Source of the DNA: DAINRZ01 sp964634885
GTDB taxonomy: Bacteria > Bacteroidota > Ignavibacteria > Kapaibacteriales > UBA2268
Direction: 5' to 3'
Length of the DNA stretch: 64,000 bases
Assembly: GCA_964634885.1 (NCBI GenBank)
Contig: CAZWLN010000014.1
Span: 1-64,000 of the forward strand
Every line of letters begins with the position of its first letter. The first letter of the stretch is position 1. The translations under genes and the position numbers were made by a program. This document shows positions 17,778 to 27,203 of this stretch, in pieces. The notes beneath the pieces were generated by a model. The model had not been told where the DNA came from. It saw only the letters and a program-made list of their open reading frames with translations, and made no database searches.

Positions 17778-18644
17778 ATGTTGCAAGATACATTTATACC
17801 TGTAAACATTTCAAACGAAAAACTGGAAGAATTGATAAATAGTTATTTCAATTCGGTACCCGGCCTGAAATTGCATTCGAAAAGGACATACAGGCCAGCT
17901 CTCGGGCACTTTGCAGAATACTGCCGTACTCACAGTTTCAGTTACCTTCCCGAAGACTTACAGGCCTATCTACACTATCTTGAAGACGTGCTTCACTTTA
18001 AGCCTAACAGCGTCAATTCCAACCTTACTGCCCTGCGAGTCTTCTTTTCTTATCTCGTTTCGTCTTCCATTTTACTGAAGAATCCGGCCAGAAGGTTTCC
18101 AAACAAGCGCTCTGAAAGTAAAACGGGATACATGGTTTTAGACGAATTTGCAATCGACTCGCTTTGTTCTGCTTCTCACGCAGACTATCCCACCCTTCGA
18201 AACGCCATTGTCCTGAGATTGTTTTTTCAGTACGGCCTTTCATTTTCTATCATCAGTAACCTTAAACTTGCCGATGTCCAAACGCAGGCCAACGAATTCC
18301 TTCTTTACTGCCGGAGCCGGGGGAGACGCATCAGGGTTAAATTAGACAGTTTTACCCATTCTGAAATTACCAGGCTCATAGCGCTGTCACAATACCGGAT
18401 GAAAAAGGATTCGTATCTTTTCTATTCGCTCAGTAACAGGGCACACAATTCCCGTCTTTCCGTAAGGAGCACCAGGCTGATTGTCGTCGGTGGAGTCAGC
18501 AGTTACTGTGGAGAGAACGCTGCCGTAAACATCAGGTCAACGGCAATCAATCATCTTCTCAGGCAGGGGGTCGCCGAAGATGAGATAATGAAACGCATGG
18601 AAGTAAAGACATACCAGACAATCGAAAAACATCGCAGCCGGTGA
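17778..18644 (+). CDS. Tyrosine-recombinase-like protein with degenerate active site
   Basis: A 288-residue protein with the XerC/D layout: an N-terminal SAM-like core-binding domain (about 14-108; KPNSVNSNLTALRVFFSYL) and a C-terminal catalytic-fold domain (about 118-288). Aligned by eye with the family, most catalytic residues are replaced. Arg I of GLRxSE is Ser155 (YGLSFS), the HxxR His is Val250 while Arg253 is kept (NIRST), the LGH His is Val276 and the nucleophile Tyr is His285. The frame is intact and otherwise well conserved, so it may be a non-catalytic DNA-binding paralogue or a decaying integrase. No attachment site or other mobile gene is nearby. Confidence 0.8.
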   Translation: MLQDTFIPVNISNEKLEELINSYFNSVPGLKLHSKRTYRPALGHFAEYCRTHSFSYLPEDLQAYLHYLEDVLHFKPNSVNSNLTALRVFFSYLVSSSILLKNPARRFPNKRSESKTGYMVLDEFAIDSLCSASHADYPTLRNAIVLRLFFQYGLSFSIISNLKLADVQTQANEFLLYCRSRGRRIRVKLDSFTHSEITRLIALSQYRMKKDSYLFYSLSNRAHNSRLSVRSTRLIVVGGVSSYCGENAAVNIRSTAINHLLRQGVAEDEIMKRMEVKTYQTIEKHRSR

Positions 18645-18668
18645 GGCTTTCATCGGGAACAGGCTTTA

Positions 18669-19745
18669 CTAAGCCAGTCTTTTCACCGAGTCCATCAACT
18701 TTTGGGCATGGAGACTATCCATGCAGAAATACTCTTTATTGCGGCAGGCAGGACTGAAATAGCATGTACATTCCCTGTCGGGCATGACTATCTCACCTCT
18801 GCCGTACAATTCGAATTCAGCAGGATTGAATATATTATTCATCAGTACGACTTTCTTCTTCAGGCCGACAGCAATGTGCAGTGCCATTGTAACGGCAGTA
18901 ACGACAATGTCGCACTGGTTAACAAGTGTAAGGAACTGCTGCAGGGAGAAATGTCCCTTGTAACATGCGCCTGAACGCTCAGCCATACGCAGATTCTTCT
19001 CATGTTCCTGTTTGCCGCCGAGCAGTAGGGGGAACATGCCCTCTTGTTTTATCATGGATATCAATTCAATCCACTTTTCTTCCGCCCAGAGCCTGGAGAC
19101 CCATCTGTCGCCGCAGCCGGTGTTCAGTCCGACAATCGTCTTACCTTCGTTGCCAAGGTCCCATGAATAGCTGTTGTCGATGTCGAGTATATATTCTTCC
19201 CCCTGGAATTTGTATCCGCATATCTCGAATATTTCTTCAGGGTATGATTTTTTATTTGCTTTGTTCACGTCGTCAAACAGGCCTGTAAGGAATTTCTCGT
19301 GTGCCAGTTCGTTTGCAGGAGCCGGCCTGCCGTTAACGAGTGTAAAACCGTACAGTTTCCCCGATTTTAATCGTTTTGCAAGAGCACAGGCCTGTGTGTC
19401 TTTGTCAAGGTTGACGACAGCACCGAATTCGGTTTCTTCCATGAGAAGTATGTTCTCAGAGTTGAACTTGAAAGTTTTATGAACCACAGACGGTACAATT
19501 TCAGGAGAATAGGTAAGCCACCACAATTCGCTCTCCGGGTGTTCCGCAATAAGTTTGTGGAGCAGGGGAGTTGTACGAATCACATCTCCTATTGCACCTA
19601 ATTTAATTATGAGTATCTTGTCTTTCTTCGGTGAGTAGTAGCTGCAGTCCTTACAATGGACACCAGTTTCTTTATGAGGGGCGCAAGGGATGTATCCTTT
19701 AAACTGCGAACAATCTGCGTAGTAATCTATTTTATCGAAATCCAT
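18669..19745 (-). CDS. Glycosyltransferase family 9 protein with Cys-rich ends
   Basis: GT9 (heptosyltransferase-like) protein of 358 residues. The signature LIIKLGAIGDVIRTTPLL starts near residue 45. The donor site appears as VGLNTGCGDRW near 203 and the late VVTAVTMALHIAVGLKKK. An N-terminal extension holds several cysteines (CSQFKGYIPC, HCKDC), and the C-terminal tail holds more (CTCYFSPAC, YFC), which may bind a metal or a cluster; this is speculative. It lies next to an outer-membrane protein gene and a GT2 gene on the same strand, suggesting surface glycan work. Confidence 0.87.
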   Translation of the reverse strand: MDFDKIDYYADCSQFKGYIPCAPHKETGVHCKDCSYYSPKKDKILIIKLGAIGDVIRTTPLLHKLIAEHPESELWWLTYSPEIVPSVVHKTFKFNSENILLMEETEFGAVVNLDKDTQACALAKRLKSGKLYGFTLVNGRPAPANELAHEKFLTGLFDDVNKANKKSYPEEIFEICGYKFQGEEYILDIDNSYSWDLGNEGKTIVGLNTGCGDRWVSRLWAEEKWIELISMIKQEGMFPLLLGGKQEHEKNLRMAERSGACYKGHFSLQQFLTLVNQCDIVVTAVTMALHIAVGLKKKVVLMNNIFNPAEFELYGRGEIVMPDRECTCYFSPACRNKEYFCMDSLHAQKLMDSVKRLA

Positions 19746-19750
19746 AATCT

Positions 19751-20485
19751 CTACAACTTGTACTGGATTAAAAGTGAAACATGAAAAGTATATATTATTG
19801 ATTCCTTAGTTTCAAAATAAGCGGTAGGAGTAAGCAATTCGCCTCTTTTGTTGTCTCTTCCGAGGAGATTCATTACGCCAAGGCTACAGCTGAAGTTAAT
19901 GAAGAAGGGAGACTCAATGTCGCCGACAAAACCCAGAGTAATGGCGCCGCCAACCCTGGAAGTACCGTTCTTGGTTTTCTTTGTCGCGCTTGTGGTCGAA
20001 TCATTATCGATGTCGATTACAGTCTGAGTCCATTCTCCCTGTCCTATTATGTTGTACCTGGCTTCAACACCTATATAGCCTCTGACATTGGCGAGAGGGA
20101 ACTTGATGAAGCTGTAGTTGAAACCTATGGTAGGGGTAACGATGTCAATCCTGTGCTTCCATTTCGAGGTATAGTGTCCGGGAGCCGGGATACGCTCGCG
20201 TGCGTCGAAGAATGAATACTCGAATCCTATTGGGATTACAAACCTGTTGTGTTGATCCAGGTTAAGCAATGCTTTTGCAGTAAGCCCAATCTGAGGGCCG
20301 TCAAAACTGCCGCCGATTGAGGTTTCTTCTGCGCTTGGACTGACTATCAGCGAATTATTGGGATTCTTACCAAGAATCTCTGTAGTTGTTATCCCGGCGG
20401 TAAAACTGAGGTTCCCAATCTGGCAAAACGACGAATAGGTTAATGCAAAAAAGAGGATGACATATTTTACTTTTCCTGCTGTCAT
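19751..20485 (-). CDS. Outer-membrane beta-barrel protein, unknown function
   Basis: A 244-residue protein with a signal peptide (KYVILFFALTYSSF, cut near residue 21). The mature part has alternating amphipathic strands and ends in an aromatic/hydrophobic strand (YTFHVSLLIQYKL), as expected of a small outer-membrane barrel. No specific family is recognised. It lies 17 bases downstream of the GT2 gene and 5 bases before the GT9 gene, so all three are probably co-transcribed. Confidence 0.75.
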   Translation of the reverse strand: MTAGKVKYVILFFALTYSSFCQIGNLSFTAGITTTEILGKNPNNSLIVSPSAEETSIGGSFDGPQIGLTAKALLNLDQHNRFVIPIGFEYSFFDARERIPAPGHYTSKWKHRIDIVTPTIGFNYSFIKFPLANVRGYIGVEARYNIIGQGEWTQTVIDIDNDSTTSATKKTKNGTSRVGGAITLGFVGDIESPFFINFSCSLGVMNLLGRDNKRGELLTPTAYFETKESIIYTFHVSLLIQYKL

Positions 20486-20502
20486 ATTCGACTCCGAATA
20501 AG

Positions 20503-21684
20503 CTAAAGCTTTTCAATAATATTGTAATTATATTTCTCTAAGCTGTTTTTGGCAATCATTTCTCCAATCAACCCGAGAGAAATGAGTTGAACACCGACAA
20601 TGATCAGGCCAACGCCAAACAGGAGCAGCGGCCTGTTACTGAGTGCAGTTTTTTCCATAAACCATTCGAAGAGAAGATAGAGGTCGATGGCGAATCCGGC
20701 GCCTGCGAACACAGATCCGATGGTACCGAAGAAGTGGAGTGGCCTTTTCATGTACCTTGTTGTAAAGACAACGGTAAGCAGGTCGAGGTATCCTTTAATC
20801 ATCCGTGAAAAGCCGAATTTTGATTTGCCGTAGCGTCTTGGATGATGTTTAACAGGTATCTCCGTAACCCTGAAGCCTTCCCAGTGTGCAAGTGCAGGTA
20901 TATACCTGTGCATCTCTCCGTAAACTTGTATGCTTTTTACTACTTCTCTTCTGTACGCTTTCAGTCCGCAGTTGAAATCATGGAGTTTAAGTTTACTCAT
21001 TCGTGAGGTAACGAAGTTAAAGAACCGGGAGGGAATGGTTTTTGTAATGGGATCATGCCTTTTCTTTTTCCAACCGCTAACCAGATCGTAGCCTTCTTTA
21101 AGCTTGTCGATCATGTTTTTTATCTCGGTTGGGTCATCCTGTAGATCTGCGTCCATTGTGATGATAACGATGCCGTTAGCTTCGTGAAATCCGACAGAAA
21201 TCGCGGCAGACTTGCCGTAGTTGCGCCGGAACCTGATTGCCCTGAATTTCCTGTTCCTCTGTGTTATGTTCCTGATTACAGAGAAGGATTTGTCTGTAGA
21301 ACCGTCGTCAACGAAAATAACTTCGTAGCGGCCCCTGGTAATCTTTTCGAGTTCAGCTTCAAGTTGAAGAGCGAGTTCCGGAAGCGATTCTTCCTCGTTG
21401 TACAAAGGAATGACGACGGATATGATCGAGTCGTCTCTTCTTTGTTTATTGTGTATCTGCGGCTTTTTTTCTTTCTGCTGTGCCTGTCTCTGTTCAGCGG
21501 CAGGTTCCGTTGTGTTTTTGGCTATATTCTTTTCTTTGTCGGCTTCTGGATTCTGTTCATTGATTTTTTCTGTTTTTCTGTCTGCCGGATACTGATTTTT
21601 TTTTCTAAATCTATTTCTATCAAACCTTTTTCCGGGTTGATTGGCGTTGCTGTCGATATTTTCGTTGTTATTACTATTATTCAC
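20503..21684 (-). CDS. Glycosyltransferase family 2 (DPM1/ArnC-like) with long charged N-terminal extension
   Basis: A 393-residue membrane-associated GT2 enzyme that probably transfers a sugar from a nucleotide donor to a polyprenyl phosphate. The catalytic domain begins near residue 88 (SVVIPLYNEEESLPEL), with FVDDGSTDKS, ITMDADLQDDP (the DxD region) and the QxxRW-equivalent zone. Two membrane helices lie near the C-terminus (FGTIGSVFAGAGFAIDL and LFGVGLIIVGVQLISLG). Residues 1-87 are a low-complexity Asn/Lys/Gln/Glu-rich tract not usual in the family. The start is GTG at 21684 with GGAG upstream. If the extension is not translated, a later start would still give a complete enzyme. Confidence 0.87.
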   Translation of the reverse strand: MNNSNNNENIDSNANQPGKRFDRNRFRKKNQYPADRKTEKINEQNPEADKEKNIAKNTTEPAAEQRQAQQKEKKPQIHNKQRRDDSIISVVIPLYNEEESLPELALQLEAELEKITRGRYEVIFVDDGSTDKSFSVIRNITQRNRKFRAIRFRRNYGKSAAISVGFHEANGIVIITMDADLQDDPTEIKNMIDKLKEGYDLVSGWKKKRHDPITKTIPSRFFNFVTSRMSKLKLHDFNCGLKAYRREVVKSIQVYGEMHRYIPALAHWEGFRVTEIPVKHHPRRYGKSKFGFSRMIKGYLDLLTVVFTTRYMKRPLHFFGTIGSVFAGAGFAIDLYLLFEWFMEKTALSNRPLLLFGVGLIIVGVQLISLGLIGEMIAKNSLEKYNYNIIEKL

Positions 21685-21726
21685 TTTCTTTCTCCAAGTC
21701 CATTAGATATTGTTCACACGAACATT

Positions 21727-22503
21727 CTACATTTTTAGTATTTTTTTATTGAAAACTTTTCCATTGTCGCTTATCGCAGTAATAAAGTATGGTCCATCTG
21801 TTAACCCGTTAATGTCAATGATGTTGTGTCCCTGGTTCAGTTCGCATTCCATTATCTGAATGCCGTTAAGGGAGAATATTTTTATTCTTTTGAATTCATC
21901 ATTATCGAATAGTATTTTGTTGCTTGCAACAATAATATTTTCTTCTTTTGTTTCTTCGTCTATGACATCAGTTGTATTCTTTGCCCAAATTTTTATGAGG
22001 AACTTGTCGATTCTACTGACGAGAAGGTCCTGAGTATAGGATTGCTGTTCCATCATGTTGACTTTAACAATCTGTATATCGTCGAAGATATCTTCCAGGG
22101 ATATGGAGTCAATCTCAGTACTTTCAATTTTCTGCCATGAAAGATATATTTTTGTAGCTGCATTTTTTACACTAAGTGTACAAAGAGTTGGAGTTGAACC
22201 GCTTGTAGGAAACGGCCTCATGTCAACATAGGTATATTTTTCTTCGATTGCAGTTGTATCGATGAAAGTAAAAACGGCATATAGGTCGGTAGGAGGTGTC
22301 CAGGGTGGCAGGTCTTTCTCTCCGAGTACGGTGTCGATGCCTTCGGTGGCATTTTCATTGAGGCCGAAGTACAGATGCTTAAGCACAGTCTTCGACTGGT
22401 CGTCGGTACCGACATGTATATTAATTCTGACTTCGTCTTTTGAAAGGCAGACATTCGGCACAAGGGCGGCAATGATAATTAGTAATATGTAGAATCTCTT
22501 CAT
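21727..22503 (-). CDS. T9SS-sorted secreted protein
   Basis: About 258 residues: signal peptide KRFYILLIIIAALVPNVCLS, an unrecognised middle part, and a C-terminal T9SS-like sorting domain (FKRIKIFSLNGIQIMECELN through FNKKILKM). The start at 22503 is chosen over the upstream ATG at 22530 because it begins the signal peptide and the upstream one lies on the terminator hairpin at 22530-22568. It is the last of five consecutive T9SS cargo genes on this strand. Function unknown. Confidence 0.8.
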   Translation of the reverse strand: MKRFYILLIIIAALVPNVCLSKDEVRINIHVGTDDQSKTVLKHLYFGLNENATEGIDTVLGEKDLPPWTPPTDLYAVFTFIDTTAIEEKYTYVDMRPFPTSGSTPTLCTLSVKNAATKIYLSWQKIESTEIDSISLEDIFDDIQIVKVNMMEQQSYTQDLLVSRIDKFLIKIWAKNTTDVIDEETKEENIIVASNKILFDNDEFKRIKIFSLNGIQIMECELNQGHNIIDINGLTDGPYFITAISDNGKVFNKKILKM

Positions 22504-22529
22504 AATGTTATCCGTTTTAAAAAAATACA

Positions 22530-22568
22530 TAAATGGGCAACAAGGAATAACCCATTGTTGCCCATTTA
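22530..22568 (-). terminator. Hairpin after the 1125-residue T9SS gene
   Basis: Perfect 13-bp arms TAAATGGGCAACA (22530-22542) and TGTTGCCCATTTA (22556-22568) with a 13-base loop, 19 bases past the stop of the upstream gene on the minus strand. It probably terminates or attenuates transcription between the fourth and fifth genes of the array. Confidence 0.7.
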
Positions 22569-22587
22569 CTAATAGGAAATCAAACTA

Positions 22588-25500
22588 TTATCTGACTACA
22601 GAAATTGTAGATGCAGAAGTATATGAACCGGCAGTTACTTTTACGATATATTTGCCTGCGGACAATTCATTTACATTGAAAGGAATTGTGTATTCGCCTG
22701 CGCCGTAGTAAACACCGTTTACAATTGTTGATACTTCATTGCCGACAACGTCGTACAATTTAACTGTAACATTGTTTGACTCGGGAAGAGTAAAGTTAAC
22801 GTGTCCTTCTACGTCAGCAGGATTCGGATATGCGAACATTGAGAATCCGGCAACGGGAGCTGTTTCTGTTCTGACGACTTTAATTGAATTGCCTCTGAGA
22901 GCGCTGATTTCAATTGTGTTCATCGAACCTTTAGCAATAGTTCCGAGGTATTCGTTTGTTACAGCATCCCTGAGAGTGTACTCTGCATCAGCATTTTCAA
23001 TTGACACTGAAAGGGGATATGCAACGCCCTGAACACTGACGAACGAAACGTTTTCTTTGCTTACGTTAGCATTGTTGCTGAACCTGATGTCGAAGAAACC
23101 TTCCGGAGGAGTGGGAGGCATTTCGAATGATGCAACGTCAACGTTTTTGTTCGATGTCAGATATACTTTACCTTCGCTCTGGATGTTGTCTCTGAGAACC
23201 AGCTTGGAGCTGTTGTTGTAAACGTCATATTTTTCTGCGTAGTAGTCAGCTTCGCTAACAATTCTGCCACCAGGAATCTCGGGAGCAGTGATTTTGTAGT
23301 AGCCATGTGCCATATCTGACGACAGAGGATCGTTTTCAACACCGACTTTTAACCAATAGCCAAGGCCGGGTTCAAGTGTAGTTACTTCTTCGTAGCCTCT
23401 GTTTGTCTTGTAGCCCCATACACCGAATCTCTTTGTGAAAGTTCTGTCGGGAAGCGGGTAGTTCAGGTAGGCGTCAAATTCGATGTCATAGACGCTCGAA
23501 GGTACTGTCAAAGCGCCGATTGTGTTCCAACCGGGATAGAGAAGGACGCTGTAGCCGGTCTGTTTTGAAATTTCGCCAATATATGAACCGGCAAATTTTG
23601 TATCTACTTCGTCGCTGTATTTTACGAGGTAGCCGATACCGGGTGTCAGCGTAGTATTGTCCTGCCACTGGCTGAGTGAGAAGTTGTAGGGTTTATTCAT
23701 TGCGTGTGGGTAAACAACATTGTATGCGTTATTTACGGGTTTTACCGGCAATGAAAGGAAGTTCCAGCCTTTTTTGATGATCGGGTTGCCGTCGTCGTCA
23801 ACGTATTCGATTATCTGTGCAGGTGTATATTCAATGATGAATTCATTGAATTTAGGATCTTTAATTACGTATGACTGATACTGGTCGCCTGTAATCTGAG
23901 GATTCATTGTAATAGGTGTTGAATTTCTCATGTCAACATTAAAGAATGAACCGTTGACAGCATCTCTGAGGAAGAGAACCGAACCTTCGGGGAAGTCAAA
24001 AACGTTCCAGATAACTGTTACAGGATATGTGCTAATGTGGCCGGGATTGAATTTGCAATAGTAGATTACAGATTCATCGATGTTTTTATTGCTTCTGATG
24101 TCGCGCGATGCACTGTGTGCGTTTCTAGCTGTAGGTGCAATGTCGTCATAGCCGTACTGAAGGAGGTTCTGTTTTACAGCTGAACCTCTGTCAACTTCAG
24201 GCTCCCAGCCTGCGGGTGGGAACCACCTGGCGTCAAACGGGTCGAGCATGTCGCTGAGTTGTACATCTTCACCGTAGATGGGGTCAACGGTGTTTGTAGC
24301 ACGGTCGCCTGTACCGAAAATGATGCTTGTGGTGTCGGGGCCCTGTCCTAATGAGGGATCATAGCCACGTGAGTTCACGAGAGTAACTTCGATGCCGGGT
24401 TTCCTTCTTTGAGCAGCCCATTCGTCGGGAGTTTTGTAATAGATGAAGGTGATCTTCAACCTGATGGGTGAATCCTTCATATATCTTGATTTGAATGTCA
24501 GATAGCCGGTGTAGAGGCCAGGTTGATCAGGTTTATTAGGAATTTCCGTCAACTGGTTCGGGTCGCATTTGATTTCAAGGAATACGTCGCCGTCGTCCTG
24601 TGTGTCTCTGTCGTTGGGATCGTTATCGTCGAATTCACCAAGAATACCTCTGTCAATCCATGGTATATAGCCATAGTCTGTTTCATTGGGGATTGGATCC
24701 TGGTTGTTATTACCCGATACGGTGTTGAATCTGAGCCATTTCTGGTCTGAGAGTATTTCAAGGTCGCTTAACCTTGAGTCGTCGAGGTTATTAATAAGCT
24801 GAATTACTCTTCTTGCGGGGATTGAACCGTCAACAGTCCATTCGCAAGTCATGGGTTCAACTAATTTCAGAAGTTCGGGCATACCTAATTCCGGATCTTC
24901 TTCAGTGATTGGATCGCTGATGAGAGCGTCGGGTACGTCAAAGCCGAGTGTGGGAGTTTGTGTTGCAAACCAAGCCCAGATGACGCCTGGTCTGTACCTG
25001 ATACCGGTATTCCTGGAGTATTCTGATGATGTGTTTGTATTAGTAGGATCTTGTACATCATAGTTCGCAATGCCGCCTAAGCCTACAGTATTGGTAATCA
25101 TAGCAGGATCATTGGTCGGGTTGGGGTCCGGATAGTCAGAGGGCCATGTTGTGATATCATAGCCGGGTTTTCCGTATAAGTTAGCGAAGGGCCTGTCCAT
25201 ACAAACGTTCATATCATTGTAGATGATAGTGTCATTGCCAAGATAGATAGGTGTTTTGTATGCGCCTAATGCACCGTTGTTTACAACTTTAAATTTGATA
25301 TAGAAGAGAACCCTGAAATCTTCACCGTCGAGAGCGCAGCGGGGTAACGGTTTTGCGCCGGAACCAACAAATTTAATTGTTCTGCCTTTTTCTTTTTCAA
25401 CCTGAGCCTGTTCTGAAACGTCGAAGTATGCTCTGTAGCTCGGGTCGGCATAGTCATGCCATTCAACATGAAAATCTTTTGCCAGTGGTTCGTAATAACC

Positions 25501-25965
25501 GAAGGCGCCTTGGAAACGCTCGTCATCAGTAAACTGGTAGGGGTGGAATTTCTGGATGCCAACGCAGCGGAATGCTGTGCTGTCATAATGAACCTTGAAT
25601 TCGAAAGAATACACTTCTTTAGGGACAAATCTGTCGCCGTCAGCTGTTCCTTCTACTTCATCAGATTCACCGACGCCGGGATATTTTGTCCATTTGTTAT
25701 CGATGAAAACAGGGACAAGAATCTCATTGCCGTATACCCTTACATCTCCTCCTCCAACATTATCTGAGGGAACAATTCTTAGGATGCCGTCGGGATACCA
25801 TTCAGTGTTGTAATCTGTTTTTGATCCTGTCAGGCTAAGAATCGGAATTGCGGGCCTTACTTGCTGGCTCAGCACTTCCTCAAATGAAGTTATCATCAAT
25901 GCAAGAAGCATAATCAAACCTAGGATTATCCTCGGGCTTCTTTGATGTAATAGACTTAAATTCAT
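22588..25965 (-). CDS. Large T9SS-sorted surface protein
   Basis: About 1125 residues. A signal peptide (IILGLIMLLALMITSFEEVLSQ) is followed by long stretches of beta-rich sequence without a family I can name. The C-terminus, from about residue 1040, is a T9SS type A domain (FAYPNPADVEGHVNFTLPE through GKYIVKVTAGSYTSA). The start at 25965 has an excellent ribosome site (AAGGAGG, 5-6 bases upstream); an upstream in-frame start at 25998 lacks one. It belongs to the five-gene T9SS array, 32 bases after the preceding gene. Presumably surface-attached or released; the role is unknown. Confidence 0.85.
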   Translation of the reverse strand: MNLSLLHQRSPRIILGLIMLLALMITSFEEVLSQQVRPAIPILSLTGSKTDYNTEWYPDGILRIVPSDNVGGGDVRVYGNEILVPVFIDNKWTKYPGVGESDEVEGTADGDRFVPKEVYSFEFKVHYDSTAFRCVGIQKFHPYQFTDDERFQGAFGYYEPLAKDFHVEWHDYADPSYRAYFDVSEQAQVEKEKGRTIKFVGSGAKPLPRCALDGEDFRVLFYIKFKVVNNGALGAYKTPIYLGNDTIIYNDMNVCMDRPFANLYGKPGYDITTWPSDYPDPNPTNDPAMITNTVGLGGIANYDVQDPTNTNTSSEYSRNTGIRYRPGVIWAWFATQTPTLGFDVPDALISDPITEEDPELGMPELLKLVEPMTCEWTVDGSIPARRVIQLINNLDDSRLSDLEILSDQKWLRFNTVSGNNNQDPIPNETDYGYIPWIDRGILGEFDDNDPNDRDTQDDGDVFLEIKCDPNQLTEIPNKPDQPGLYTGYLTFKSRYMKDSPIRLKITFIYYKTPDEWAAQRRKPGIEVTLVNSRGYDPSLGQGPDTTSIIFGTGDRATNTVDPIYGEDVQLSDMLDPFDARWFPPAGWEPEVDRGSAVKQNLLQYGYDDIAPTARNAHSASRDIRSNKNIDESVIYYCKFNPGHISTYPVTVIWNVFDFPEGSVLFLRDAVNGSFFNVDMRNSTPITMNPQITGDQYQSYVIKDPKFNEFIIEYTPAQIIEYVDDDGNPIIKKGWNFLSLPVKPVNNAYNVVYPHAMNKPYNFSLSQWQDNTTLTPGIGYLVKYSDEVDTKFAGSYIGEISKQTGYSVLLYPGWNTIGALTVPSSVYDIEFDAYLNYPLPDRTFTKRFGVWGYKTNRGYEEVTTLEPGLGYWLKVGVENDPLSSDMAHGYYKITAPEIPGGRIVSEADYYAEKYDVYNNSSKLVLRDNIQSEGKVYLTSNKNVDVASFEMPPTPPEGFFDIRFSNNANVSKENVSFVSVQGVAYPLSVSIENADAEYTLRDAVTNEYLGTIAKGSMNTIEISALRGNSIKVVRTETAPVAGFSMFAYPNPADVEGHVNFTLPESNNVTVKLYDVVGNEVSTIVNGVYYGAGEYTIPFNVNELSAGKYIVKVTAGSYTSASTISVVR

Positions 25966-25997
25966 GAAAACCTCCTTAGTACTTAGTACAATTAACA

Positions 25998-27191
25998 TTA
26001 ATTTTTTATTAACATAATTTTATTAATTTCTTTATTAATATTTCTGATTATGCAGAAATATGTACCTGTATTCATTCCCTTCAGGTCGATTGTTACCGAA
26101 TGTGTGTTAATGAATTTTACAGGTTTCATTTCGTCGCCATTTATATTATAGATATTTATATCTTCAATTGTGTTTTCTGTTTCAATAGTTATTTCATCAT
26201 CTTCCGAAACTATTGAATTTATTCTATATTCATCTTTTCCATCATCATTTACAACATTTGTTGTTGATGTGTCTTTCTTTTGTGCAATTGAAACGCTGTC
26301 GCTTATGAACGATGTAATACAGGCACAGTCATTTACATTGAAGGGTGCCAGTACAACTGTTTCTTCGTTGTCTTCGTTAACTTTCGAAAGCAATATCATT
26401 TCAAAATTATACTTTGATTTTATTTCATTAACCTTGAACGTCAGTGTATATAGTTCTTCGTTTTGTTCGATTTTTATTATTTCAAGGCTATTGTCTTCAG
26501 TTACGACATTTTTAATTTCATATTTATTACTTATTCCACTTACCTGGAGTTTGATCGATTCGATTCTTAAATCATTCGATTCATCTGTTTCAATAAATGA
26601 TTTTACAGTAAATGTGCTGTCTTTTCTGTTTATTGTAATATTGTTTTCCTCAACTCCAGCTTTCAGGTATCTGTTTTCTTTACTTTTAATTTGCGCGTAA
26701 ACGTATGTGCCGTTTAGTGTATCGATTGTCCCTTTGTATCCCGTTACAGGGTCGAGCCATTGAATATCGACTTTTACTGAGTCGGGACAGTCATCGGTGT
26801 AATAACCTAATAATGCTATTAACGCTTTATTTCCGAATGCAGGTACTGAAGTAGCGGTTCCGATAAGGCACTGTACATTAGCTGACGTATCGTCGAATGT
26901 TGGGAAGTTATATGCGCATCCTTCGAAGAGTGTATTGGTTGTCAAAGCCTGGGTAAACCTGAGTTTTCCTTTTTCAAATTTAAGCATCAGGTCGAATCCG
27001 TAAAGGCTGTCTTTAATGCTTACTTTTCCAATGTTGACTGATAAGATTACTTCACGTTTATCTTCCTGAAGACAAGCGTCAACAACATAGGAGGACCTAA
27101 GAGTTGCAGCTCCGGCATAGTTTTTCTGTGTGCTGCTTATTGCAAGCAGCACACAGAAAATGATTATTATATGTTTTGTCTTCAGATTCAC
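25998..27191 (-). CDS. T9SS-sorted secreted protein with inverted repeat in its signal-peptide codons
   Basis: A 397-residue protein starting at GTG (27191), 12 bases after the stop of the preceding gene and with no clear Shine-Dalgarno site. The signal peptide (KHIIIIFCVLLAISSTQ) is encoded across a perfect 17-bp inverted repeat (27122-27160). The mature part opens with beta-rich sequence resembling cohesin-like or Ig-like domains (VSIKDSLYGFDLMLKFEKGKL). The final part (IEDINIYNINGDEMK through TGTYFCIIRNINKEINK) is a T9SS sorting domain. The gene is more AT-rich than its neighbours. Role unknown. Confidence 0.82.
   Translation of the reverse strand: MNLKTKHIIIIFCVLLAISSTQKNYAGAATLRSSYVVDACLQEDKREVILSVNIGKVSIKDSLYGFDLMLKFEKGKLRFTQALTTNTLFEGCAYNFPTFDDTSANVQCLIGTATSVPAFGNKALIALLGYYTDDCPDSVKVDIQWLDPVTGYKGTIDTLNGTYVYAQIKSKENRYLKAGVEENNITINRKDSTFTVKSFIETDESNDLRIESIKLQVSGISNKYEIKNVVTEDNSLEIIKIEQNEELYTLTFKVNEIKSKYNFEMILLSKVNEDNEETVVLAPFNVNDCACITSFISDSVSIAQKKDTSTTNVVNDDGKDEYRINSIVSEDDEITIETENTIEDINIYNINGDEMKPVKFINTHSVTIDLKGMNTGTYFCIIRNINKEINKIMLIKN
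27122..27160. repeat. Perfect 17-bp inverted repeat inside a coding region
   Basis: Arms TTTTCTGTGTGCTGCTT (27122-27138) and AAGCAGCACACAGAAAA (27144-27160) with loop ATTGC. The repeat spans codons about 11-24 of the gene at 25998-27191, encoding the core and end of its signal peptide. In mRNA it would form a very stable hairpin about 30 bases after the start codon. Confidence 0.9.
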
Positions 27192-27203
27192 AGTACGATT
27201 TTT

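Noticed and set aside
17778..18644. Integrated mobile element marked by the recombinase-like gene
   Set aside because: No attachment-site repeats, other phage or element genes, or tRNA gene lie next to it.
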